Source of the DNA: Akebia trifoliata
Taxonomy: Eukaryota; Streptophyta; Magnoliopsida; Ranunculales; Lardizabalaceae
Assembly (NCBI GenBank): GCA_017979445.1
Contig: CM030706.1
Coordinates: 26,700,281-26,764,280, forward strand
DNA: 64,000 bases
Direction: 5' to 3'
A program made the position numbers and the translations under genes. Below, in pieces: positions 12,501 through 21,712 of this stretch. The notes beneath the pieces are model-generated. The model saw nothing but the letters and a program-made list of their open reading frames with translations, searched no databases and was not told the DNA's origin. Numbering within the stretch: the stretch's first letter is position 1; each line of letters starts with the position of its first letter.

Positions 12501-13983
12501 CAGTTATGACATTTTCTCTAGTGGGTGTGGTGTCTGTCTACGCCCTATTTCCCCCTATCTTTTCACCATGGCCATGGAAGCGTTTACCTCTTTGTTGGAA
12601 ACTAGTATCTATTATGGAGAATTTGAAATTCCTATAATTCAAAATTTTGTTGGAGTTTCTCATCTCATTTTTGTGGATGATGTTCCTTTGTTCTCAACTG
12701 ATTCTTTTCGATCTGTTTTAAGTCTTAAAAATGTCCTTGACCAATTTCACCATAGTTCGGGTCTTGAAGTCAACAATAGAAAAATGCATGTTTTCTTGAG
12801 TGAATCTTGTACTTTAAGAGATCAAATCTTAGAAATTCTCAATTTCAATGTAAGACATCTTCCCATTTGTTATCTTGGTCCCCGTCTTTTCTCTTGTAGA
12901 ATGACTCTTTCTCATTGTTGACCTTTAATTGACAAATCTATAAAAGGATTGAGGTTGGAAATCTCAGTTCCTATCCAATGCAGGGCGTGTTGAGCTAATT
13001 CAAAATCTATTGGTGTTTAGTTTTTACAATACCTTCTAAAGTTCTTAAAATCATTGAATCAACTCATAGTAAATTTCATTGGAGTGGCCCTTCCTTAGCT
13101 CGTTCGCATCATCTTGTCAATTGGGATTCAATTTGTAAACCCTTAATTGAGGAGGGCCTTGGATTAAGGCGTCTTTAGGATTGGAATAATATTGGTAAAA
13201 TGAAGCTTTTCTGGAACCTCTTGACAAATGACTCTTTGGGCTAAATGGACCCGTAAAAAATATATTGGATTGGAAAATATTTGGACTTGTCAACCTCCTC
13301 ATAATTCTTCTTGGGCTTAGAGAGGAATTATACGTGGTAGAGAACTAGGTAAACCTAATATCAAATGCATTGTGGAAGATGGTTCTTCAGTTTTTTGTTG
13401 GAAAGATCCTTTGCTTGATGGTGATTCTCTTATTTCTCAGTATGATAATCGTATTAAGATTAATTTCGGAGCCATCAAGATGCAACGATTGCCTCTTTTG
13501 CAAATGAAAATAGTTGGAACTTGGGGCCTCTTTATAGTGTTAGAATGAGAGAGGTTGCTACTCTCATTCAATCTCACCGTCTTCTAACAATGGGCAAAAA
13601 AGACTAGTTTATTTGGGGTCCTACTAGCCATCCTCAAAGTTTGAAATTTGCAGCCTATACAAGCATTCCTAAGGTCGACGTTTGTTCAAACTCTCTTTAT
13701 TCAATCAATTGCATCAATGATGAATTTCAACTATCTTAGAAGTATGAAGATCTAATTCAAGATATCAAGGACTTCTCTCTTCGTTTTGTAAAGTGTACTT
13801 TCGCCTTCCAATGGAGAGAAGCTAATAGGGCGGCTGATTTCCTTACTCTTTTGGGATCCTTTCATAGGATTTTTTTTGTAATCTCCAATGAGGAATTTGT
13901 CCCTCACGAGCTAAAACAAAATTTGTTTGACAATATCACTTGTAACTACAGTATTTCTTTTTTATGTTACCGATAAAAAAAAA
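9516..13983 (+). mobile_element. L1-type non-LTR retrotransposon, near full length, dead
   Basis: This 4.5 kb element is bounded by a near-identical 12-bp direct repeat (GTTTTACCATTA at 9504-9515, GTTTTACTATTA at 13984-13995), a target-site duplication, and ends in a run of A after 'gttaccgat'. In order: ORF1 remains with a GDPLQV block (about 9740) and a zinc-knuckle-like CQDCSSFDHNV; an APE endonuclease ('WNVGGLN' at about 10680, 'SWSNK', 'GVSDHSPIRF' at about 11310); reverse transcriptase (NKSPGLDRF at about 11980, FVDDVPLF at about 12675 in place of FADD); and a degraded C-terminal domain. Stops and frameshifts occur throughout. Confidence 0.88.
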
Positions 13984-14274
13984 GTTTTACTATTATACAA
14001 TTATTAACTATTGTCCATTATAAAATCTCAAAATTATCGATCAACATGTTAATTTTTTACTCCTTTTAATATCTTCTTTCTCCTCCCTTGGATCTTTTGA
14101 CCAAGAGGTAATTCAATTAAGTATGAGAGTATATGTATTGCATTATAAATATTTGTGTTAATAGTACGATTAGTCATAAAAAAGTCATTATGTTCTTAGT
14201 CTTAAATTTGTTCTATGTTATTTTATAATAAGATTAAAATGTATAATAAATATATGTATAAGCATCCAAGTATT

Positions 14275-14712
14275 GTGGGGCTTAGAACCAAAGCTCATTT
14301 GGTTTGACATATAACAAAAGGGAAATGTTCAGCACCAAACATTTTGGCAAAACATTTTTCAAAATATGGGTTAGAAGTTTTGGAATGGGCTTATTTTTAG
14401 TGAGGATGATCTCTACGGTGAGGAGATCATCGTCACAAAAAATCAGCCCATTCCAAAACTTCTAACCCCATAAAAAATGGTTTACAAAAAATGGACGGTC
14501 CACGATTTTTGAACTTGTAAACATGGGGCTAGAAGTTTTTAAATGGACTGATTTTTGGTGAGGATGATCTCCTCTTCATTCTAAAACTTTTAAGTCATGT
14601 AGGACAAAAATGATTGGCTAAAATGTTGGCCAAAATGTTTGGTGTTGAAGGGGACCCATTACAAAATAACTTAAAGGTCATGGGCTCAAATCCAACTTAC
14701 CCATAAAAAAAA
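14275..14712 (+). mobile_element. SINE-like sequence split by a MITE
   Basis: The A-box half (aagctcatttggtttgacat) lies before 14320 and the B-box half (catgggctcaaatcc, then an A-rich tail) after 14666. It is the counterpart of the unbroken copy at 935-1035, which serves as the empty-site reference. Confidence 0.6.
14320..14657. mobile_element. Bi-palindromic MITE, copy 2, with 9-bp target-site duplication
   Basis: This 338-bp element has terminal inverted repeats of about 29 bp (left gggaaatgttcagcaccaaa; the right end is its complement with a few changes). It is flanked by ATAACAAAA (14311-14319) and ATTACAAAA (14658-14666), a 9-bp duplication with one mismatch. Nine bases fit the Mutator (MULE) superfamily, although the TIR sequence alone does not prove this. 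There is no coding capacity. Confidence 0.85.
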
Positions 14713-15009
14713 GTATCCTAATACCCTTGATTTGTAATAAAACTTAAATGTTAGATAAACCGTCATTGAAGTATCACACATTTAATTTACAAAATATTAT
14801 ATAAGTTTAAAGATGAAAGCTAATGTTTATGATTTAAAAAAATGAGATATAAAAATAATCAATCTTAAAAAGATTGGGTAGTTCTCATAACATGTGTATA
14901 CGAGCATTGTGAAAACTTTAATATGTATACACACATTTTTGACAGTTTTTTGAAGTGTTGAACTCGAATTATATTCCAACCATTCTATATTTTATTTTTG
15001 TCATTTTTC

Positions 15010-15411
15010 CAATTTTTTGAGTAAAATGTTAAATGTACATTCGGATTCGTATTTGAATTAATGATTTTTTTTTCCGAATACCAGATTGCTCTATCAAATG
15101 GGGTCCACAGAGTAAACGTCAAATCTTACGCTTAAAATTCTCCAATCTGGCCGATCTCTCGATGTCATTTTTTCCAATTTTTTGAGCAAAATGTTAAATA
15201 TATATTTGGATTCGTATATGAATTAATGATTTTTTTTTTCCGAATACTGAATTGCTAACTATCCAATCTTCTATCAAATGGGGTCCACAGAGTACACGTC
15301 AAATCTTACGCCTAAAAGTCTCCAATACTGGATTACTAACTATCCAATCCGCTATCAACTGGGGTCCACAGAGAACCTCAATCTTACGCCTAAAAATTCT
15401 CCAATCCGACC
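15010..15411 (+). repeat. Three tandem promoter-proximal units in copy B
   Basis: A unit containing 'atcaaatggggtccacagag..cgtcaaatcttacgcc' occurs three times (about 15010-15180, 15181-15334, 15335-15411; the last is short). Copy A has this motif once (about 1350-1400), so the expansion happened in copy B after the duplication. Confidence 0.7.
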
Positions 15412-15837
15412 AATCTGTCGAATTTCCCAACTTTACTCATTTTATTTTACGTCGCGCATTGCGCACCTATGCGTACCTTAGACAGAGAACACCACAAAAT
15501 AAAAGAATAGAAATCTAAAGAAAGACATTTTCTCTACGGAGGGGTGTCTCTGTCCAGGCTCCAGTCCAGACGGTTTTGTGTGTTCGAAACCATCTTAATC
15601 CCAAGCAGGTTAGTCTTATAATCTCTCGTATCTTTCCACCCGAAATCTAGGGTTTTTATCTTTCTCCAATTTTCTTTCATTTTTTCTTTCTTTCTTTCTA
15701 ATCTATAGCTGGAATCGTACGTGTTTTAACTTTAGGGCTTTATAATTATATATCTCCTAAAGGTTAATAAAACACAAACAGTTGGAGTTGCAACTCCTGT
15801 GAATCTATTCCACCTCGCTATTTGTATCCCAAACTCT

Positions 15838-16137
15838 TAAGAGTTCCAATTCCTAGTACCCAAACTTCCAAATTTGGTAGTTTTGCAACTCTCTCAGGTT
15901 CAGAATTACAACTCTGCCCATACTCACCCAATCGCCCAGGCTGATTGTGCCCACGTTTTCCAGAACCCCAGACTACTGCCCATGGTGATTGCGGTCAGAC
16001 TGTCTAGGTGACCCTGTGATGACCCATGTTGACCCCAACTGCACAATAGGTGGTATCCTGACTAGAAGGGATTTTAACAGTCTTTAGGGTGGCAACGCAC
16101 CTCTAATGTTATGTTATTTGTTAAACAACATGCCATG
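15838..16137. other. Unassigned sequence after the copy B breakpoint
   Basis: No similarity to the CHMP1 coding region and no open frame of note. The sequence is somewhat less AT-rich than its surroundings. Confidence 0.4.
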
Positions 16138-16229
16138 ATAGGGCTTAGACCCATAATTCAGTTGGTTTGACACAATGCAAAGCAACTTTGAGGTCATGGG
16201 TTCAAGTCCAGCTTACCCATAAAAAATAA
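16138..16229 (+). mobile_element. tRNA-derived SINE-like sequence, third + strand copy
   Basis: Same architecture as 935-1035: A-box region (taattcagttggtttgaca), B box (gggttcaagtcc), 'agcttacccat' and an A-rich tail. The foldback element that follows was inserted in the tail. Confidence 0.55.
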
Positions 16230-16446
16230 GAGTGATGATTTTCCGATGCTCCCCTCTGACATAGGCTCCCATACTCCCCCTGACGTGGCATGTGCTAGAA
16301 TCATAAATCGTTTCCTCGGGATACACAACTGCACATATTTATGGTGATGTGCAGTTGTGTATCCCGAGGAAATATCTGTGGTTCTAGCCTATGCCACTCC
16401 AGGGGGTGTATGTCAGAGGGGGGGGGGGGTCAGAAAATCACGAATC
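16230..16446. mobile_element. Foldback MITE with perfect 26-bp hairpin and 9-bp target-site duplication
   Basis: The arms 16311-16336 and 16347-16372 are perfect reverse complements (26 bp) around a 10-nt loop. Outer arms also pair imperfectly out to the ends (gatgattttccg versus the complement of cagaaaatcacgaatc). AAAAAATAA flanks both sides (16221-16229 and 16447-16455), a 9-bp duplication, though in A-rich sequence where chance matches are easier. A run of 13 G lies in the right arm. Confidence 0.75.
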
Positions 16447-17395
16447 AAAAAATAAATAATATGCTATGATATGGCACCCATTTCACCACTTATAAATTAT
16501 GATGGCTGTTATTTTGTATTTTTATTTCATAGGTTATATCTTAGCATATTAAATTTAAAACCATGGTTTCAAACTTGTCTCTATGGCAGTGTTATACTCG
16601 TTTTCACTAAATTTAGATTTGAATGTCATTTTATTTCAAATTTCTTTTTTGTTGAAAAATGTTTTTAAATGTTAATGGAGGGTACCCCCACCCTCTCCCC
16701 CTCAATTAAGGCCACCTCCTGATTACATTGCCGACAATTCCTTTAAATACTGGTTATGATATCTTTCACATTCATCTACCAAAATACTATCTTTAGAAAA
16801 GTTGTTAATTCAATAAGTTGGCGAAGTAAATAAATGACGTAGCAGAAACGTGTGAATCAATAGATTTGATAGGTTGTGTTCAATGGAACACTCAAAATCA
16901 ATTTGAATCAATAGATTCAATTGATAAGCAAGTAATAGCTTGAAAGAAAAAAAAAGAAGCAAAAAATTAAAAAAAGTAATTAAAAGAGAAAAGATAATTG
17001 AATTGATTCTTGATTTTCGGATTTGGGCTCTTTATATAGATAACTCCATCATAACAACTTGTAATCCTACTAAAATACCAAAAATTAATATTTCTAATCT
17101 ATCTATAATATAATATTAACTTTCTAATTATATTAGAACTCAAATTGGAGACTTCTATGCACTTCTAATTATAGTCTAAATAATAAAAACGAATTTAAAA
17201 CAATTTAGAAACTAACAAGGAATTGTACTTTTAACATAACTAAGAAATAGAAATCCTTCTAGAAGTAGAAATAAAAATCCTACTAGAAACAGAAATAGAA
17301 ATGGAAATCTAATAGAATTAAAAAACTACTTAGAACCTGTAGATGTCCTATATTAGGTCGTTTTTCTTTGAAAAAAACTCGTCCTCGAGTTGTTT

Positions 17396-17959
17396 TTAAA
17401 GGCCTTTTTTTTTCTTCTTGTTTTTCCATTCATCCCTTACTCTAATCCACTTCCAGTGATATCTGTTCTTCAGACTTAAATTAGAGAATATAATTGCCCA
17501 TAGCTTATGATCAGGCAAATTCTTCACATTAATATTATTGTGTATCTTCTTCAAGATATGAAGGGGTTCAATTTTCTTCAACTTAATCTTGTTGTAAGTT
17601 CTGGCGGGACAATGTGTTTCGTTAAGATAAATCATGACCAAGTTTCCTTCTTCATAGCTCTTGAATTCTCTCTGTTTATCGGCATCTACTTTGGACTTTT
17701 CGTTAGAAGCTTTAAAGTTCTTTTTCACTTGTTCCTTCAATATGTCATGCTCTTTCGGACTCATCATATAATGGGACAAATTTGACAGACTTGCACTGGG
17801 CACCAAATCGATGTGATGTTGGATATTTTTCATTGGAGGCAATGGATCTAATAATTTTGAAGGAAGAATACGAGAAAATTCTTCAAGGAGGGGTTGCACT
17901 TGATGAGAAACTTGAGTAGGAGGGTCTCGGTTGGAAGGGTGCACTACCATCAAGAACAC
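17396..17959 (-). pseudogene. Gypsy pol remnant: RT N-terminus fused to integrase C-terminus
   Basis: The 187-residue frame begins with a reverse-transcriptase entry block (LPPMKNIQHHIDLVPSASLS..LSHYMMSPKEHDILKEQV, residues about 40-79). Without a break it passes into an integrase tail-like block (NEKSKVDADKQREFKSYEEGNLVMIYL..NKIKLKKIEPLHILKKI). The catalytic RT, RNase H and integrase cores between them are absent, so a large in-frame deletion joined the two. This is a relic of the element at 16835-19126. Confidence 0.85.
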
Positions 17960-18138
17960 TTGGCTTGTTTCCTTTAAGTCCTTGTTGATGTTGGTAGAAA
18001 CAAAGTATGTTTTATTCTCCTTAGTTGGATGGGTAGCCTTGGATTTGAATGGGAAGGGTGTAAAATCACTTTGACTCCATTATGCATGAAAGAATAGGTG
18101 TTGGTTTTGCCTCGGTAGGTGATATTATTATCATGAAG

Positions 18139-18687
18139 CTAAGGTCTTCCCAAGAGGATGTGGCATGCTCTCATTGGGATGATGTCACAAATAACCACAT
18201 CTTTATATTGTCCAATGTTAAAAGAAAGAGAGCATTGACTTGACATATTCTTCTTGCACTCATCGTCCACCCAACCTATAGAATAAGGTATAGGGTGTTG
18301 CGTAGTGGGTAGCTTGAGTACATCGATCCTGTAACTTGGAATTATATTTTCTGAACTTCTACTATCTATAATTAATTTGCATAACTTGCCTTGCACTTTG
18401 TATATAGTTCGGAAAAGACTATGTCGAGTTGAAGGATTAACATGTATTGGCAATAAATTGCGGATAATACAACTGAGATGTTCACCTTCTTCAAACTTCT
18501 CGAATTGGGCTTCCAATTCAGTTTCAGTGATGAATTCTCCTTCACCAACCATGAATGTGGATCGTAGTAAGAACTCTGATACCATTTGACGTAGCGGAAA
18601 TGTGTGAATCAATAGATTCGATAGGTTGTGTTCAATGGAATACTCAAAATCAATTTGAATTAATAGATTCAATTGATAAATACACAA
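18139..18687 (-). pseudogene. Gypsy gag start / aspartic protease remnant
   Basis: After sequence from the LTR and primer site, the frame has the element's protein start (MVGEGEFITETELEAQFEKFEEG), then directly a retroviral-type protease block (HSLFRTIYKVQGKLCKLIIDSRSSENI .. PYSIGWVDDE .. ACHILLGRP). The catalytic triplet reads D-S-R where the family has D-S-G. Gag is almost entirely deleted. The coding relic within the element itself covers about 18139-18560. Confidence 0.85.
18571..18585 (-). promoter_or_regulatory. Primer-binding site, tRNA-Met(i) type
   Basis: On the - strand, TGGTATCAGAGTTC lies directly after the 5' LTR. It matches the tRNA initiator-Met complement used by many plant LTR elements and fixes the orientation of the element. 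Confidence 0.85.
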
Positions 18688-19131
18688 TAACTTGAAAGAA
18701 AAAAAAAGAAAGCATAAAACTAAAAAAAGTAATTAAAAGAGAAAAGATAATTGAATTGATTCTTGATTTTTGGATTTGGAGCTCCTTTTATAGATAATTC
18801 CATCATAAAATCTTGTAATCCTACTAAAATACTAAACATTAATATTCCTAACTTATTTATAACATAATACTAACTTTCTAATCCTATTAGAACTCAAATT
18901 AGAGATTTCTAAGCACTTCTAATTATAGTCTAAATGATAAAAACGAATTTAAAATAATTTAGAAACTAACAAGGAATTGTACTCTTAACAAAACTATGAA
19001 ATAGAAATCCTACTAGAAGTAGAAATAGAAATCTTACTAGAAATAGAAATAGAAATAGAAATAAAAATAGAAATAGAAATCAAATAGAATTAAAAAACTA
19101 CTTAGAACTGTAGATGTCCTACATCAATAAA

Positions 19132-20460
19132 TGACAATACAACAGACTTGGTATGAAAACCCCTCATTGTCCTGCACGTATACCAAACAAAAAAAGGAAA
19201 ATAAGTAAAATAATATCTTACATGCCTTTCCTATGCATCCATTGGTATTTGGCACTTTGGTAGTTTCGGTTTGTCAAATTGGGATTTTTGCCCTCACAAA
19301 TTGTTCTATATAACTTGGCCATTGTTTAGGAACACATCAAGTTATCACTATATTTGTATCTTCTAGTCAATTCCAGGGAACAAAGTTGTCTTTGATACGT
19401 CTCACTTTTGGAATGTTAAGTATTTTGGTTTTCTTAGGTGTGCATCAAAGCATATGCTTGCCCTGCTTGGAAATACCACTAAAGAGACCAACCTATTGTC
19501 TTGCCCTCTGTTAACAAAGATTTTCTTTTTGGTGTTTTATGCAATTTTAAGCGGGATTCAACAAGAGGGTTACCATGGGTGGTTACTAGGTTGTAGGCTT
19601 GGAAAATTTGTTCTTTTCTTATTTTAACCAAAAAGCAATGGGTTAGGTGGACCTGAATCATCATCATCAGCTATATAAAAGGTAAAAGAGCACCACTTCT
19701 TGTAATCTATTCAATTGTTACACCCTCCGTTAAAATATTCACCATATCAGTTGGGAAACAACAAAAAAATAATAACCACCATAAAACCTCATCCCAAAGA
19801 TTTGAGATTGGTTAAAAGGATTATGTTCCTTCATTCCAATTTGTATAGAGTCAAGTCCTTTGTTATTGAAAGCAAGTTCATATTTACTTCCACTATCTCT
19901 GGCCATGTTCTTTTGGGTCTCCTCTCACTATTGGACATTCAACTTGAATATTTCTTCTTATTGGGGTTGTAGTTTGCTTTCTTCAATCATGCCCAAACCA
20001 TCTTGTCAACTTTCTATTAGTTTATTACCTATTGAAACTATTGCATTTTTTTTTTGAATGCTTTTGTTTTTAATTTTATCTTTCCTTGTCTTTTCAATTA
20101 ATTTATTAACATAATGCTTCTTGACTGCCTGATATTCTGCTTTGTAAAGCATAGCTAGTCTTACTATCATCTTATAAATTTTTTCTTTTAGTTTGAATCA
20201 CCATCTTCTTTACTCTTTCCATCCTTATTTTTAATAGATTTGAGATGAGAAAGTATTTGTTTTAGAGTATTTTTAAACCATCAATTTTTACTGGACAAAT
20301 CTCTTCCTGAGTGTGAATACTAAATTTATACTTAGCGTACTTTTTTTTTTTTTTTGAAAATTAAAAAAAAATGTGTGCGACTCTAGCATCTAAAGTACTT
20401 CGACTCCAACATCTTTCTCAACAATTCTAATTTTCTGTTTAGTTTCATTGACTAATACCA
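19132..20460. other. Unassigned intergenic stretch, possible old retroelement debris
   Basis: A + strand reading near 19230-19690 gives a broken protein-like string, but I could not tie it to a family with confidence. Homopolymer runs of T occur near 20048 and 20340. Confidence 0.35.
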
Positions 20461-20465
20461 CATAT

Positions 20466-21612
20466 GTTTTTTATTTATTTATTATCAATAAGGGAAAAAA
20501 GATACAAAAAGGGGAAGGTCGCGATGATCCTCCCAGAAAAACAACAATCAACTAAGAAGTTTCAATACTACAAATATTATCCCACCGGAACACAAAGTCC
20601 TAAAAAAAACTCCGCTAAACTCTTTAAAGATTTTGCACCAAAAGAATAAGAGCCCAAGAATTGAAATAATCAACTCTTGTGACGATTGTGTCTTTCTTTG
20701 AAAAGTTCTTGCATTTCTTTCTAGCCAAATTCCCCAAAAGATAGTAAACGGGGTTAAACTCCAAATCAACTTCTTGGCATGGCGAAAGCTCAACCCCAAT
20801 TGAAGCTATTCCCCAAGGATGCCTCTAATTGAACCCGAAGCATAACAATCCACCTCGAATAAGGAAAAGAAATGATCCCACACCACCTTTGCTATCTCAC
20901 AATGAACGAGTAAATGATTAGCGGTTTCCTTGCTAGACAAACACATGTAACACCTGTTCGGGCCACAAAAGCCCCTTCTCCTTATAAGATCTGGCATTTG
21001 AATTCTTTCCCAAACTGCCGTCCAAACAAAAAAAGCTGCCTTAGATGGCACCTTTGGGTCCCAAACTGTGACATGAGGGAAAGTTGGATCTCCACTCCTA
21101 CTTAGATTTTTATAGAAGTCCCTAACCGAAAATAAGCTTTATTATTAGGTGCCCATAATCTCACATCTTCCTCTCGAGCACCTCCTGACACAATCAAGAT
21201 AACCCATCAACTCAGAAACCTCCGACATCTCCCAATCGTTCAACAACCTCCTTAGACCCAAGTCCAACCCCATAGTCCCACTATCCAATATTCGAAAGCT
21301 TGCTACAGGGTGGTTCTTTTTTATTGATAACACATATAACACAAGAAATCTCTCCTTTAAAGGGTTACCTCCACACCAAGTATCCTCCCAAAATCTAACT
21401 TGGTTCCCCCTCCCCACCTTAAAAGGGACCCTTTTTTTTTTAATTGAGGTAAGACCTTTTAAAATACCTTTCCATACCCTGCAACCATACGGACTTTTAG
21501 CATCACCACTCACCCAACACAAAGGATCCTCCTCAAATTTTGCTGCTATCACCTTCTGCCACAACTCATCCTGTTCCACACCGAATCTCCAAAGCCACTT
21601 TCCTAACAATGC
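20466..21612 (-). mobile_element. L1-type LINE, 3' part, running into the assembly gap
   Basis: The - strand frames show the L1 C-terminal region: ALLGKWLWRFG..LWQKVIAAKF (about 21500-21612), GRGNQVRFWEDTW (about 21380-21410), then the zf-RVT domain (SKAAFFVWTAVWERIQMPDLIRRRG .. CYMCLSSKETANHLLVHC) and the tail (TIFWGIWLERNARTF .. LLFFWCK). The A-rich 3' end lies at about 20466-20485. The 5' part is lost in the N run. Confidence 0.85.
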
Positions 21613-21712
21613 NNNNNNNNNNNNNNNNNNNNNNNNNNNNNNNNNNNNNNNNNNNNNNNNNNNNNNNNNNNNNNNNNNNNNNNNNNNNNNNNNNNNNNNN
21701 NNNNNNNNNNNN
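21613..21712. other. Assembly gap, 100 N
   Basis: Exactly 100 undetermined bases inside a LINE. This is a conventional gap length, so the true distance is unknown. Confidence 0.98.

Larger units (their letters stand above)
14170..15837 (+). repeat. CHMP1 upstream region, copy B, without the gene
   Basis: This is a second copy of 828-1794, carrying the same SINE-like block, the 95-bp repeat, the 'gtcgcgcattgcgc' block, the leader (ttgtgtgttcgaaaccatc) and the leader-intron donor. It breaks off at 'ccaaactctt' (15837) about 30 bp short of where the CHMP1 ATG would be, and the following sequence is unrelated. Compared with copy A it has gained a MITE (14320-14657), extra tandem units (15010-15411) and a short insert in the leader near 15530-15570. 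Confidence 0.85.
16835..19126 (-). mobile_element. Ty3-gypsy LTR retrotransposon, internally deleted, complete ends
   Basis: Two direct repeats, 16835-17355 and 18587-19126 (LTRs of 521 and 540 bp), flank a 1.2 kb internal region, and ATAAA is duplicated outside (16830-16834, 19127-19131). On the - strand the order is 5' LTR (18587-19126), primer-binding site, a short protein start (MVGEGEFITETELEAQFEKF), protease remains, a piece of reverse transcriptase, integrase C-terminal sequence and 3' LTR. Most of gag, reverse transcriptase, RNase H and integrase are missing, so it cannot move alone. A relative in opposite orientation lies at 54362-62065. Confidence 0.92.

Noticed and set aside
15838..16137. 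A second CHMP1 coding region after the copied promoter
   Set aside because: Translation in all frames shows no CHMP1 residues. The homology stops cleanly at 15837.
19230..19690. A copia-like or gene-like reading on the + strand
   Set aside because: Some stretches look protein-like, but no motif could be tied to a family. Left unassigned.
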